From NCBI RefSeq assembly GCF_027595165.1, contig NZ_CP097291.1, positions 2,976,001 to 3,040,000 of the forward strand: a DNA stretch of 64,000 bases, written 5' to 3'. The translations under genes were made by a program, and so were the position numbers. Within the stretch, counting starts at the first letter, position 1. The number at the start of each line of letters is the position of its first letter. The notes below the pieces were generated by a model, which worked only from the letters and a program-made list of their open reading frames with translations, made no database searches and had not been told where the DNA came from. This document shows positions 18,571 to 28,213 of this stretch, piece after piece. The stretch is from Providencia sp. PROV188. Its GTDB lineage: Bacteria; Pseudomonadota; Gammaproteobacteria; Enterobacterales; Enterobacteriaceae.

Positions 18571-19913
18571 TGGCTAACGATTCTCTTCATCAGCCAACAT
18601 CAGGGAGTTGGTTAGAAAGGCGTTTTGCGCTGCGTGAACGTGGCAGTTCAATCAGAACAGAATGCCTCGCCGGAGCCACTGGGTTCCTTGCAGCAGCCTA
18701 TTTGCTCGTAGTTATTCCCGGACTGTTAGCCGCAGGCGGCATGGATAAAGGCGCAGCGACCACAGGCACTATAATCGTGTTTGTACTCGCTAGCCTATTA
18801 ATGGCGTTCTACGCTAACTTGCCTTTTATTGTGGGTCCCGGTATTGGTGGCTCGGTATTAGTGGGGATTACCCTTGCAGGCAGTGAAGGAATTGATTGGC
18901 AAATCGGTTTAGGCATCGCCTGCTGGTCTGGAATTTTATTTTTCCTGCTCACCAAATTCGGTTTACGTGAGGTTGTGACTCGCTCCGTACCACAATCCAT
19001 CAAATTAGGCTTAACAGCATCTATCGGTCTGTTTGTGGCAGTGTTGGGCTTTCGTAATGCAGGCTTAGTATTAGCCAACCCAAAAACCAACGCATTAATG
19101 CTGGGGGATTTTCTCTCTCCGGGTGCCTTAGTCGCTCTTGCAGGCTTCTTTGTGGCTATCGCATTGCAAGCTCGCCGCATTCCCGGTGGGATCTTATGGG
19201 CGATTTTGTTCGCCACCGTGTTAGGCATTCCGTTCGGCGTCACAAAGTTACCAGAAAGCTTTATTGGCATGCCGCATTCTATTGCGCCAGTCTTAGGTCA
19301 GGTGGATTTAATTGGCGCCTTAAACATCGCCTTCTTACCTTTCTTATTTGTTTTCTTTGCCGCTGAATTTTTCTCCACCATGGGAACCACATTAGCCGTC
19401 GGTGGCGAAGCCGGATTGCTGGATAAAGAAGGCAACATGCCAAATATCAACCGCCCGTTTATTGTGGATTCCATCGCCGCAGCGTTAGGCCCAATGGTGG
19501 GTATCCCAGCGGCAACCGCATTAATTGAATCTTCAGCAGCCGCTGAAGCAGGCGGTAAAACCGGTATGACAGCATTAGCGGCGGCGTTCATGTTCCTGCT
19601 TATGTTACTGTTTACCCCAATCGCACTAATGATCCCGGCACAAGCTACCGCTCCTGCATTAATTTTAATTGGCTTAAATATGTTCAGCGGATTACGTAAA
19701 GTGGACTTAGCGAACTTTACCGACGGTCTGCCAGTATTAATGATGGTGATGATCACTTTAATCGCGAACAGCTTTGGTACAGGGATTGCAGGTGGGTTAC
19801 TGTTTTATATCTTAATTAAAGCGGTGGCAGGCAAGTGGCGTGAAATTCCAATCAGTCTGTGGATCCTCGCTGTGCCATTAGTGTATTACTTCTCAACGTT
19901 AGTGAAGCACTAA
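18570..19913 (+). CDS. NCS2-family purine permease (AzgA/AdeP-like)
   Basis: A 447-residue inner-membrane transporter of the AzgA-type NCS2 family with some 12-14 hydrophobic segments. Recognisable segments are RTECLAGATGFLAAAYLLVV at the N-terminus, FFAAEFFSTMGTTLAVGGEAGLLD and ESSAAAEAGGKTGMTA, which hold substrate-binding residues. Because it starts on the stop codon of ade, adenine (perhaps also hypoxanthine/guanine) is the likely substrate. A terminator follows within 20 bases. Confidence 0.9.
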   Translation: MANDSLHQPTSGSWLERRFALRERGSSIRTECLAGATGFLAAAYLLVVIPGLLAAGGMDKGAATTGTIIVFVLASLLMAFYANLPFIVGPGIGGSVLVGITLAGSEGIDWQIGLGIACWSGILFFLLTKFGLREVVTRSVPQSIKLGLTASIGLFVAVLGFRNAGLVLANPKTNALMLGDFLSPGALVALAGFFVAIALQARRIPGGILWAILFATVLGIPFGVTKLPESFIGMPHSIAPVLGQVDLIGALNIAFLPFLFVFFAAEFFSTMGTTLAVGGEAGLLDKEGNMPNINRPFIVDSIAAALGPMVGIPAATALIESSAAAEAGGKTGMTALAAAFMFLLMLLFTPIALMIPAQATAPALILIGLNMFSGLRKVDLANFTDGLPVLMMVMITLIANSFGTGIAGGLLFYILIKAVAGKWREIPISLWILAVPLVYYFSTLVKH

Positions 19914-19932
19914 GTCTGCTCCCCTTTTTATT

Positions 19933-19959
19933 AAAATAGCCTCTATTTGAGGCTATTTT
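19933..19959 (+). terminator. Terminator of the ade-permease operon
   Basis: AAAATAGCCTC pairs with GAGGCTATTTT around a 5-base loop, followed by more T; its symmetry also fits the convergent decarboxylase gene. Confidence 0.85.
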
Positions 19960-19988
19960 TCTATTTGCATCTTATTTAAATCTGCATA

Positions 19989-21620
19989 TTAAATCAGTGG
20001 GGGAATTTGAGGCTGAATTGGCACTTCGATCACCGTTGGGCCTTGACGCTTAAATGCCTCACGGCAAGCCGCTTTGACCTCATCTACCGTCGTGGCTTTT
20101 AACGCCGTGCAACCATAACCTTTACCCAGCGCCACAATATCCAAGTTTGGAATATCCAGCCCCGGAACTCCTGGCGTTTCTTCTAACACCGCGAAGGATT
20201 TCAAAATGGCGTACTCACTATTTCGTGGGATCACAAACACAATCGGTAAATTATGTTGTGCCGCACTCCATAGCCCTTGAATCGAATATTGCATCGAGCC
20301 ATCACCAATAATCGACATCACAGGGCGGTGTCGACCACTGTCTTTTTCCGCTAAAGCGATTCCCACGCTTGCTGGTAAGTTCCAACCTAATGATCCACTG
20401 GCAAAGGTATAGAACGAATCCGGTGCATCAATTGGCCATTCACGATGTAATTCGCCGAGGTTTGACGGCGATTCTTCCACCAAGATAGTCTCTTTCGGGG
20501 AGACTTCTCTGAGCGCTTTAAACAGCTGCGCTGCACTTAATACCGTTGAATCCCCCTTCACCCCTGGTGCGGCAGGGTGTGGAGCCATACCATGGGACTG
20601 TTTCTCAACCTTATTTTTCGCTGCCGTTCTGGCGTTCACTAACGGAGTCAGCCCTTCAATCGCGAGTACCGCATCACTGAGTAAGCTATCACCAACCGGT
20701 GCTCTTCCTACCTCAATAGGGTCATCGGTAATGTGCAGTAAACGCATGCCATCTGGCAAATAACTCCCTGCTACATAAGGATAATAACGGAAAACAGGCG
20801 CCCCGATAATCAACGCCAAATCATACCCTTTTAGCTTATCGGACAGCGGTCCCATCGCGAAAGGCAACCCGCCAGCATACAGAGGATGCGTTTCAGGGAA
20901 TGGCGGACGTTCCGATGCTGGCGCCGCCCAAACAGGTACATTCAATTTTTCGGCTAACGCAATGCCCGCGTCCCAGCCTTCCCCCCGCGCAATGGCGGAG
21001 CCATAAATCAGCACTGGATTTTTGGCAGAATTCAGAGCATCCGCAAATGCTTGTAAACGAACAGGATCATAACCAATGCGCTGGGAAACTTCACGCACAA
21101 CCGCCTCTTGGGCAACGGCAGGTTTATCCCAATCATCAAGGGGGATTGATAAGAAAACGGGTCCCGCTGGTGGCTGAAGTGCCATCGCATATGCTCGCAT
21201 AAATGCCGCTGGCACATCTTCCGCACGCTCCGGCTGGTAACTCCATTTGACCCATGGTTTTGGTAAGGTTTCAGGCTCAATATTGGTTAGCCAAGGTTCC
21301 ATCAGCAACATTTCACGGGTTTGGTTACCCGCCGTGATAATCAGTGGCGTACGGTTCATATAGGCGGTGAGAATATTACTCATCCCATTACTTAGCCCCG
21401 CGGAAGTATGCAAGTTGACCATTGCCACTTTGCGCATTCCCTGAGCATAACCGTCAGCTGCTGCTACAGCAGATGCTTCATGTAATGTTTGGATATAACG
21501 AAAATCACTCGGAAAATCTTTTAAGAATGTCTCTTCAGTTGAACCAGGGTTACCGAAAATGGTCGTAATATTCAATTGGCGTAGTAAATCAAAAGTCACT
21601 TGGCGAATGGTTTTCTTCAT
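19989..21620 (-). CDS. mdlC: Thiamine-diphosphate enzyme, benzoylformate decarboxylase-like
   Basis: A 543-residue ThDP enzyme most like benzoylformate decarboxylase, which turns benzoylformate into benzaldehyde and CO2. Matching features: FGNPGSTEETFLKDFP (Ser27), the activating Glu48 in LHEAS, His71 in NLHTSAG, and the cofactor motif GDGS...PRN. One difference stands out: in the VFRYHQY segment of the Pseudomonas enzyme the catalytic His is replaced here (VFRYYPY, Tyr280). The enzyme may thus favour another 2-oxo acid or carry out carboligation. There are no mandelate genes nearby. Gene symbol is by similarity only. Confidence 0.75.
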   Translation of the reverse strand: MKKTIRQVTFDLLRQLNITTIFGNPGSTEETFLKDFPSDFRYIQTLHEASAVAAADGYAQGMRKVAMVNLHTSAGLSNGMSNILTAYMNRTPLIITAGNQTREMLLMEPWLTNIEPETLPKPWVKWSYQPERAEDVPAAFMRAYAMALQPPAGPVFLSIPLDDWDKPAVAQEAVVREVSQRIGYDPVRLQAFADALNSAKNPVLIYGSAIARGEGWDAGIALAEKLNVPVWAAPASERPPFPETHPLYAGGLPFAMGPLSDKLKGYDLALIIGAPVFRYYPYVAGSYLPDGMRLLHITDDPIEVGRAPVGDSLLSDAVLAIEGLTPLVNARTAAKNKVEKQSHGMAPHPAAPGVKGDSTVLSAAQLFKALREVSPKETILVEESPSNLGELHREWPIDAPDSFYTFASGSLGWNLPASVGIALAEKDSGRHRPVMSIIGDGSMQYSIQGLWSAAQHNLPIVFVIPRNSEYAILKSFAVLEETPGVPGLDIPNLDIVALGKGYGCTALKATTVDEVKAACREAFKRQGPTVIEVPIQPQIPPLI

Positions 21621-22264
21621 TTAAAATACCCTAATTAAGATACCTGAATTAATCCCCATCATAACCAATCCCCCCAATGAAAAACATTTTCCTCTCAGAG
21701 AATTAATCTTATTTAAAACCTAAAGATTGCTTTTTATTTTATTTAAATACAATCAGTTAAATGAACATCTTGTTTCGATGATAACAATCCAATGGGAATA
21801 AATACTGCACTCTAAGATTTAATCCATATAAAGCATGAAAGATGCTTAAGAATATTGGTCTTTATACTAATTTCAGCTTCAATTTGACGCGGAAAAAGCA
21901 GATTAATCGCCAACAAAACTGACTAAAACGTGAGTTATGTAGCAATTTTTTAACATTCATTAACAATATAGCGGCTTTTATGTCACCCATCACATTTCCA
22001 ACAATTACCACGACTTAGCGCCAGCGCTAATACACCAAAAGAGATGATGAAATCACGTTATTTTCCCGCCAGATAAGAGAAATTAAAATGCCTAATAAAA
22101 TCAATTTGTTATTTTATTATTATTTATTTCTTTGATTAAATCCTCCTCTAGTAATGACTTAAACCAATCAATGAAAGTACTTTTTTCATACGATTTACTT
22201 AACTAAAAGTTATATCAACCTCAACAAAACTCATTGTTAAACAAAAGTTAAGCAAAGTAACTTC

Positions 22265-22284
22265 ATTTAACACTAATGTTAAAT
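22265..22284 (+). promoter_or_regulatory. Inverted repeat upstream of gltS
   Basis: ATTTAAC-N6-GTTAAAT is a perfect 7-bp inverted repeat 43 bases before the gltS start. The surrounding 670-base gap (21621-22327) is AT-rich, holds the divergent promoters, and several further GTTAA/TTAAC words; no gene is evident. The repeat is a likely operator; the factor is unknown. Confidence 0.4.
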
Positions 22285-22327
22285 CGCAAAAGTGAATGCT
22301 CTGGTAAACAAATGTGAGGTAAAAATA

Positions 22328-23533
22328 ATGACACTAGATGCCAGCTATACGCTATTGTTTGCATGCTTAGCGCTGCTTATTGGGATGATTGTGGTGAAAA
22401 TCAGCCCTTTTCTACAGAAAAACCATATTCCTGATGCTGTTGTCGGTGGATTTATTGTTGCTATCGTTTTATTAATTGTTGATAAAGCAGCAGGCTATAC
22501 TTTCTCGTTTGATACCTCATTACAAAGCACATTGATGATCGCTTTCTTCTCATCAATTGGTTTAAGTTCAGATTTTTCGCGATTAATAAAAGGCGGGAAG
22601 CCTCTCGTTATTTTAACACTCGCAGTTACCATTTTAATTGTGATCCAAAATGCTGTGGGCATGGGTATGGCTGTCATGCTAAATGAAAGTCCATTTATCG
22701 GTCTGATTGCAGGTTCAATCACATTAACAGGCGGTCACGGTAACGCTGGTGCTTGGGGTCCTATCCTTGCCGATAAATATGGTGTAACAGGGGCTGTTGA
22801 GCTGGCGATGGCGTGTGCGACTATGGGCCTGGTTCTTGGTGGGCTTGTCGGTGGGCCAGTAGCACGCCACTTACTGAAAAAAGTGACCATCCCAAAAGCA
22901 ACTGAGCAAGAAAAAGAGACCATCCTTGAAGCATTTGAGCAACCAACGGTAAAAAGAAAAATCAACGCCAATAACATCATTGAAACCATTTCAATGCTGA
23001 TTATCTGTATCGTTGCGGGTAGCTATATCAGTGAGTTAGTAAAAGATACGCCAATGCACTTACCAACTTTCGTTTGGTGTCTGTTTGTCGGTATCATCAT
23101 TCGTAACGTCTTAACCCACGTGTTTAAACATGAAGTTTTCGAACCAACCGTTGACGTTTTAGGTAGCGTGGCACTCTCGTTATTCCTTGCTATTGCGCTA
23201 ATGTCATTGAAGTTTGGTCAATTAGCTAGCATGGCGGGTCCAGTATTAATCATTATCGCAGTACAAACCGTTGTGATGGTGTTATTCGCCTGCTTTGTCA
23301 CATTCAAAATGATGGGCAGTGACTATGATGCTGTCGTTATCAGTGCGGGTCACTGTGGATTCGGAATGGGGGCAACGCCAACGGCAATCGCCAACATGCA
23401 AACCATTACTCGTGCATTCAGCCCATCACACAAAGCCTTCTTAGTAGTACCAATGGTCGGTGCTTTCCTGGTGGATATCACCAACAGTATCATCATCAAG
23501 CTATATATTGAATTAGGCGCAGCCATCGCATAA
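22328..23533 (+). CDS. gltS: Sodium/glutamate symporter
   Basis: A 401-residue inner-membrane carrier, the same length as E. coli GltS. Both re-entrant loop motifs of the ESS family are clear: GSITLTGGHGNAGAWG and AGHCGFGMGATPTAIANMQ, in two inverted halves of about five helices each. I use the ATG at 22328, preceded by GAGGT, because a start 12 codons earlier adds a hydrophilic leader not found in GltS. It imports L/D-glutamate with sodium; a D-amino-acid dehydrogenase-like gene lies downstream, which may use related substrates. A terminator follows. Confidence 0.95.
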   Translation: MTLDASYTLLFACLALLIGMIVVKISPFLQKNHIPDAVVGGFIVAIVLLIVDKAAGYTFSFDTSLQSTLMIAFFSSIGLSSDFSRLIKGGKPLVILTLAVTILIVIQNAVGMGMAVMLNESPFIGLIAGSITLTGGHGNAGAWGPILADKYGVTGAVELAMACATMGLVLGGLVGGPVARHLLKKVTIPKATEQEKETILEAFEQPTVKRKINANNIIETISMLIICIVAGSYISELVKDTPMHLPTFVWCLFVGIIIRNVLTHVFKHEVFEPTVDVLGSVALSLFLAIALMSLKFGQLASMAGPVLIIIAVQTVVMVLFACFVTFKMMGSDYDAVVISAGHCGFGMGATPTAIANMQTITRAFSPSHKAFLVVPMVGAFLVDITNSIIIKLYIELGAAIA

Positions 23534-23546
23534 TCCTCAATAGCAT

Positions 23547-23582
23547 ATGCCGGCTCATAACCAAAAGTATATGAGCCGGCAT
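23547..23582 (+). terminator. Terminator of gltS
   Basis: ATGCCGGCTCAT pairs perfectly with ATGAGCCGGCAT (12 bp), followed by TTTTTC. Confidence 0.9.
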
Positions 23583-23688
23583 TTTTCATTTCTGGTAAGT
23601 GACCCCGATATCGGATCCATGACACCTTTTTCTGTAGAATAAGAAAAAATGCAAAGTATTACCTAGTTCTAACCATGGACGACCAATA

Positions 23689-24597
23689 ATGAAGTTAAGG
23701 CACCTTGATATCTTTTATGCTGTGATGACCTGCGGTTCACTCACTCGAGCAGCAGAAGTTCTGCATATTTCCCAGCCAGCGGCGAGTAAAGCACTCAAGC
23801 ATGCTGAACAGCAATTGGGACTCGTTTTATTCCAACGGATCCGAGGGAAATTACTGCCAACAGATGAAGCCAATTTATTATTTGAAGAGGCAAAAGAGGT
23901 TTATCAGAATTTAGATAGACTCAGAATTTTGGCACAGAATTTATCTAGAAACCCACAAGGTAAGTTGGCTATTGGGTGTTTACCTAGCCTAGGGCTTAAC
24001 TTAGTGCCTGAAGTCACCGCACTGTTTATTAAAAAGCATCCAAATATCAAACTCACTATTGGTACCCATCACACCACAGATATTTTGCAATTATTAACTC
24101 AACAAGATCTCGATATTGGTATCGCATTTAATTTGGCCATTGAAGGTGGGATCACCGTATTGCCTGTTGCTGATATACCTCTCGTCTATGTGGATAGTCA
24201 GGCTCCCGCGAAATCTCCCGTCTCACTGGTGGATATCGACCAAGACCGCTGGATCCACCCAGGCTCCGACTCCCTCTCTCAACTGCTACAGCAGAGGCAT
24301 GAGTTCCAAGAATCCAATATTAGCGTGCACACTTACCACATGGCTGCGGAGTTTGTTCGTGCAGGCCTAGGTTGCAGTATTACTGACATTTTTTCTGCGG
24401 AACATACGCTGCCAGAATCAATGATCTATCCGCTTAAAGAAAATTTGCATTTAGCCGTATCCGTTTTCCATCGAGCAGATAGACCGCTCACGAAAGCCGC
24501 ACAAAATTATGTAAACACCTTGTCGCTAATACTAAAAAAACGCAACGCAGTAGTTAACCAAAAGTTATACTCCGGTGATGAAAACTCAATTGTTTAG
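23689..24597 (+). CDS. LysR-family transcriptional regulator
   Basis: A 302-residue LysR regulator: HTH in residues 1-60 (MKLRHLDIFYAVMTCGSLTRAAEVLHISQPAASKALKHAE in segments), effector-binding domain from about 90 (GKLAIGCLPSLGLNLVPEV). It is followed after 56 bases by the dadA-like gene on the same strand, so it may head a regulator-dadA-ridA unit and control it, perhaps with gltS. Inducer not inferable. Confidence 0.8.
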   Translation: MKLRHLDIFYAVMTCGSLTRAAEVLHISQPAASKALKHAEQQLGLVLFQRIRGKLLPTDEANLLFEEAKEVYQNLDRLRILAQNLSRNPQGKLAIGCLPSLGLNLVPEVTALFIKKHPNIKLTIGTHHTTDILQLLTQQDLDIGIAFNLAIEGGITVLPVADIPLVYVDSQAPAKSPVSLVDIDQDRWIHPGSDSLSQLLQQRHEFQESNISVHTYHMAAEFVRAGLGCSITDIFSAEHTLPESMIYPLKENLHLAVSVFHRADRPLTKAAQNYVNTLSLILKKRNAVVNQKLYSGDENSIV

Positions 24598-24653
24598 TCT
24601 GACTATTCGCCGTTAAATGATAACTCCTAAGTTATTATTGGTTGCGGAATATT

Positions 24654-25895
24654 ATGACTAAACATGTGGTAGTGATTGGTGCTGGAGTGATTGGATTAAG
24701 TACCGCATATGCTTTAATTAAAGCGGGTCAAACAGTCACATTAATTGAATCTGATTCTGGCGTTGGCATGGAAACCAGCTTTGCCAATGGCGGACAATTA
24801 AGTTATCGCTATGTTTCGCCGCTTGCAGATGCAGGCGTTCCATTACAAGGCTTACGCTGGATGGGTAAAAATGATTCCCCATTAAATTTAAGAATCGATT
24901 TTACATTACAGCAGCTTTCTTGGATGACCCAATTCACCTTAGCCTGTAACCGCACCACCAATAAAATTAATGGCGCTCATTTATTACGATTATCACTACT
25001 CAGTCAAAATGTCATGAATACGTGGCGTATGAATGGTGATATTGCCGATTTCGCTTGGGAAAAATCAGGAAAATTAATTATCCATCGCGAACAATCTAGC
25101 TTTAAAAAAGCCAGTGAAACCGTAGATAAGGAATTTCAAAAAGTTTTGAATGCCAATGAAATCGTTGAGTTAGAGCCTGCATTAAAAAATATTCAATCAG
25201 AGTTAGTGGGTGCGATTTACGCCCCCGATGATGAAACCGCTGATTGTTATTTATTCTGCAAAAATATTCTGGCTTATTTATCAACACAGCCGCAATTTAC
25301 ATTATGCCTTGAGCACTCGGTCAAATCCTTTATTAAACTTGGCAATACCATTACGGGTGTAGAAACAAATCAAGGCTCAATTCAAGCAGACGATGTGGTA
25401 ATTTGCGCAGGTAATGGTAGCCGTGAGTTATTAAAACCCCTTGGCATTGATGTGCCAATTCTCGGTTTAAAAGGCTATAGCCTCAGTGTGGAATATCCAC
25501 AAATGGCACATATCGTTCCTAAACTTAGCGTGACCGACTACGGCAATAAAATTGTCTACGCCAAACTAAATGATCAATTACGCATCGCTGCTATGGTCGA
25601 TATTGGTTATGACAAATTTGGATTACGAGAAAACAGAATTTCTGCATTAAAAAATATTATTAAAAAAACATTCCCGGATTTACCTAAAATTGATAAAGCT
25701 GAAACATGGTGCGGTTTACGTCCGTCAACACCAAAGGGACCACCAATGTTAGGCAAAACTACACGCAGCAACTTATGGCTCAATGTGGGTCACGGCAGTT
25801 TAGGTTTTACATTAGCAGCGGGTAGCGCAGAGATATTAACTCAGCTAATTACCCAGCAACGCTCCCCTATTTCATTAGAAGGATTAACGAGGTAA
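24654..25895 (+). CDS. FAD-dependent amino-acid dehydrogenase, DadA-like
   Basis: A 413-residue DAO/DadA-type flavoprotein that oxidises an amino acid (probably a D-form) to an imino acid, which hydrolyses to a 2-oxo acid and ammonia. Visible are the Rossmann motif VVVIGAGVIGLSTAY at residues 5-19, the DadA-typical ETSFANGGQLS segment, and near the C-terminus TWCGLRPSTPKGPPMLGKT with GHGSLGFTLAAGSAE. The ATG at 24654 is used; an earlier in-frame TTG is less likely. It is three bases from a RidA gene, which fits, since RidA removes reactive imines. Substrate unproven. Confidence 0.82.
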   Translation: MTKHVVVIGAGVIGLSTAYALIKAGQTVTLIESDSGVGMETSFANGGQLSYRYVSPLADAGVPLQGLRWMGKNDSPLNLRIDFTLQQLSWMTQFTLACNRTTNKINGAHLLRLSLLSQNVMNTWRMNGDIADFAWEKSGKLIIHREQSSFKKASETVDKEFQKVLNANEIVELEPALKNIQSELVGAIYAPDDETADCYLFCKNILAYLSTQPQFTLCLEHSVKSFIKLGNTITGVETNQGSIQADDVVICAGNGSRELLKPLGIDVPILGLKGYSLSVEYPQMAHIVPKLSVTDYGNKIVYAKLNDQLRIAAMVDIGYDKFGLRENRISALKNIIKKTFPDLPKIDKAETWCGLRPSTPKGPPMLGKTTRSNLWLNVGHGSLGFTLAAGSAEILTQLITQQRSPISLEGLTR

Positions 25896-25898
25896 TTA

Positions 25899-26252
25899 AT
25901 GTCCATTAAACGTAATAACCCAAAACCACGCTTAGCAGACAGCGTTGAATATGCTGGATTAGTTTACTTATCTGGACAAGTGCCTACAGATTTAACCGGA
26001 GATATTACCGCTCAAACCCAAGATGTATTAAACAAAATTGACACATTATTAGCTGCTAGCAATAGCGATAAAACCCGTATTTTATCAGCTCAAGTGTGGG
26101 TAAAAGACATGAAGCGTGATTTTGCTGACTTTAATACCGTTTGGGAAAATTGGATGCCAGCTGAATTTAGCCCTGCTCGTGCCGCTGTTGAAGCGAATAT
26201 GGCTCGAGATCAAGTACTCGTTGAAATCATGGTGACCGCAGCACAACGCTAA
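25899..26252 (+). CDS. RidA-family enamine/imine deaminase
   Basis: A 117-residue YjgF/YER057c/UK114 protein. It has the family pattern YAGLVYLSGQVPTD, ILSAQVWVKDM, and the substrate-binding Arg in SPARAAVEANM (usually C/R-x-A-V). It is nearer the YoaB-like branch than canonical RidA (about 128). RidA proteins hydrolyse 2-aminoacrylate-like imines; here it directly follows an imine-forming dehydrogenase, so clearing its product is the simplest role. A terminator follows. Confidence 0.88.
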   Translation: MSIKRNNPKPRLADSVEYAGLVYLSGQVPTDLTGDITAQTQDVLNKIDTLLAASNSDKTRILSAQVWVKDMKRDFADFNTVWENWMPAEFSPARAAVEANMARDQVLVEIMVTAAQR

Positions 26253-26268
26253 TTTTAATTTACTCTAT

Positions 26269-26310
26269 GGCATTCAAAAGACTAAATTTATTCTCTTGAA
26301 TGCCTTTTTT
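26269..26310 (+). terminator. Terminator of the dadA-like/ridA unit
   Basis: GGCATTCAA pairs with TTGAATGCC around an 18-base loop, followed by six T. Confidence 0.85.
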
Positions 26311-26504
26311 ATGCCTTTTATCATCTTTTTTATCCAATTTCCCTCTTAATAACTCTTTTTATTATCACTTCTAATAAAAAAAATGCTCTCCTCTTGGTTA
26401 TTCCATCTACTATTATCTATATATATATATTGAAATAATTGTTTGAAAAATAAAAATAAAACCAATGATTATCGGTTAGTTTTATACCAACGTGGAGAAA
26501 TTAC

Positions 26505-28160
26505 ATGATCCAAACCGTCATTGAGCATGTTTTATCCAGATTACAGTCTCTCGGCATTAATGATATTTTTGGTGTTGCAGGTGATTATGCCTTTCCTATT
26601 AATGATGCCGTCTGCGCCTCCCCAAATTTACGTTGGATAGGAAACTGTAATGAATTAAATGCCGCCTATGCTGCAGATGGCTATGCCCGTTTAAAAGGCG
26701 CCGCAGCGCTTGCCACTACTTTCGCAGTTGGAGAGCTCAGTGCATTAAATGGCATTGCAGGGGCTTATGCAGAAAGATTACCTATTTTTCATTTAGTCGG
26801 TATGCCTGCCAGCCATATCCAAGAAAATCAGGCTATTATGCACCACACTTTAGGCGATGGTGATTTCGAGGTATTTTACAAAGTCGCTCAATCCTTTTCG
26901 TGTGCTCACGCGATTTTGACACCAGAAAACTGTGTCAGTGAAATGACCCGTTTAATAACTCAAGCTTTTGCGCAAAGACGCCCAGTTTATATTGGCATTC
27001 CGGCTGATCAAGCAATAAAACGCATCGTTGTACAGAACATCAGACCGCTCACATTACCCAGTAGTCGTCCTGATAACTTAAAAAAAGTCATCAGTTTGAT
27101 AGTCAATAAACTCAGCCACAGCGAATCTCCATGCGCCTTACTGGGTTCACTCATATCACGGTTTGATTTAGTCAAAGAAGCAGAAGCATTTATTAAAGTC
27201 ACTCAATTACCTTATGCCACCATGTTTATGGATAAAGGCGTTTTAAATGAAACCTACTCACAATATATAGGCATGTACAGTGGGCATTTAATGAATCCTA
27301 CCATTGCTGAGTTTATTGATAGCTGCGATTGTATTATAAATATTGGCGCAGTAATGAGTGATGTGAATACAGGGTTTTTCACCGCAGATCTTCACGCCAA
27401 TAATATGATCCATATAATGGATAATTATGTGGTTATAGATTCAACGGTCTATTCTGATGTCTATATCTATGAGCTACTTTCTGAGCTAAAAGATATCCTG
27501 ACATTTATTCCGAGTAACTCAATAAAAGTTCACGGCTTAGGCGAACCAACCAGCAATGATAACGGAAAAATAACTAGTCATTACTTATACCCGCGATTTG
27601 AAAAATTCATTAAGCAAAATGACATCGTGATAGCGGATACTGGGACATTTTCCATGGGGCTAGGCTTTGCACTTCTTCCTAAAGAAGTTTCTTTTCAAAC
27701 TCAATCCCTATGGGCGTCGATTGGTTGGGCAACCCCTGCGGCACTAGGAGCAGCACTTGCCGCACCTCACCGGCGAGTGATCTTGGCTACCGGCGAAGGC
27801 TCCCATCAATTGACAGCGCAAGAAATTAGTTTATTTGCCCGCTGGGGGCTGAAACCACTGATTTTTGTTCTCAATAATGATGGTTATTTAATTGAGCGCC
27901 TTTTCTGCCATGAACCCGAGACCTATTACAACGATGTCCACCCCTGGAACTATGCCCAGCTTCCCGCTGCTCTTGGATGCAAAAATTGGTATTGCCAGAA
28001 AGTTACCACTTGCGATGAACTCAACCGAGTTCTCAATACACTCGAAAGAATAGATACTGCGGCTTATATTGAAATCATCACGGATAGATATGAAGCCTCA
28101 GATTTACTGCGAGCAATGGGAAAAATGATCAAGGCTGAGATACCAAAACATCTAAAATAA
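26505..28160 (+). CDS. Pyruvate/indolepyruvate-type ThDP decarboxylase, copy 1
   Basis: A 551-residue ThDP decarboxylase of the PDC/IpdC/KivD family that cleaves 2-oxo acids to aldehydes. Seen are FGVAGDYAFPI with the catalytic Asp, GNCNELNAAYAADGYAR with the activating Glu, the HH pair in IMHHTLGDGDF, and cofactor segment GEGSHQLT...NNDGYLIER. The first motif is GEG instead of the usual GDG. It is highly similar to the second copy at 29476-31122, in opposite orientation. AGCGTGGAGAAATTAC precedes the start. Substrate (pyruvate, indolepyruvate, phenylpyruvate or branched-chain oxo acid) is undetermined. Confidence 0.85.
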   Translation: MIQTVIEHVLSRLQSLGINDIFGVAGDYAFPINDAVCASPNLRWIGNCNELNAAYAADGYARLKGAAALATTFAVGELSALNGIAGAYAERLPIFHLVGMPASHIQENQAIMHHTLGDGDFEVFYKVAQSFSCAHAILTPENCVSEMTRLITQAFAQRRPVYIGIPADQAIKRIVVQNIRPLTLPSSRPDNLKKVISLIVNKLSHSESPCALLGSLISRFDLVKEAEAFIKVTQLPYATMFMDKGVLNETYSQYIGMYSGHLMNPTIAEFIDSCDCIINIGAVMSDVNTGFFTADLHANNMIHIMDNYVVIDSTVYSDVYIYELLSELKDILTFIPSNSIKVHGLGEPTSNDNGKITSHYLYPRFEKFIKQNDIVIADTGTFSMGLGFALLPKEVSFQTQSLWASIGWATPAALGAALAAPHRRVILATGEGSHQLTAQEISLFARWGLKPLIFVLNNDGYLIERLFCHEPETYYNDVHPWNYAQLPAALGCKNWYCQKVTTCDELNRVLNTLERIDTAAYIEIITDRYEASDLLRAMGKMIKAEIPKHLK

Positions 28161-28213
28161 TGACACTTAGCCCCCTAGGCTACGGAGGCTCACAATCATA
28201 AACGGAGAGATCC

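Noticed and set aside
18809..19756. Two minus-strand open frames of about 150 codons
   Set aside because: They lie antisense to the well-supported purine permease and have Pro/Asn/Lys-rich compositions typical of reversed membrane-protein code.
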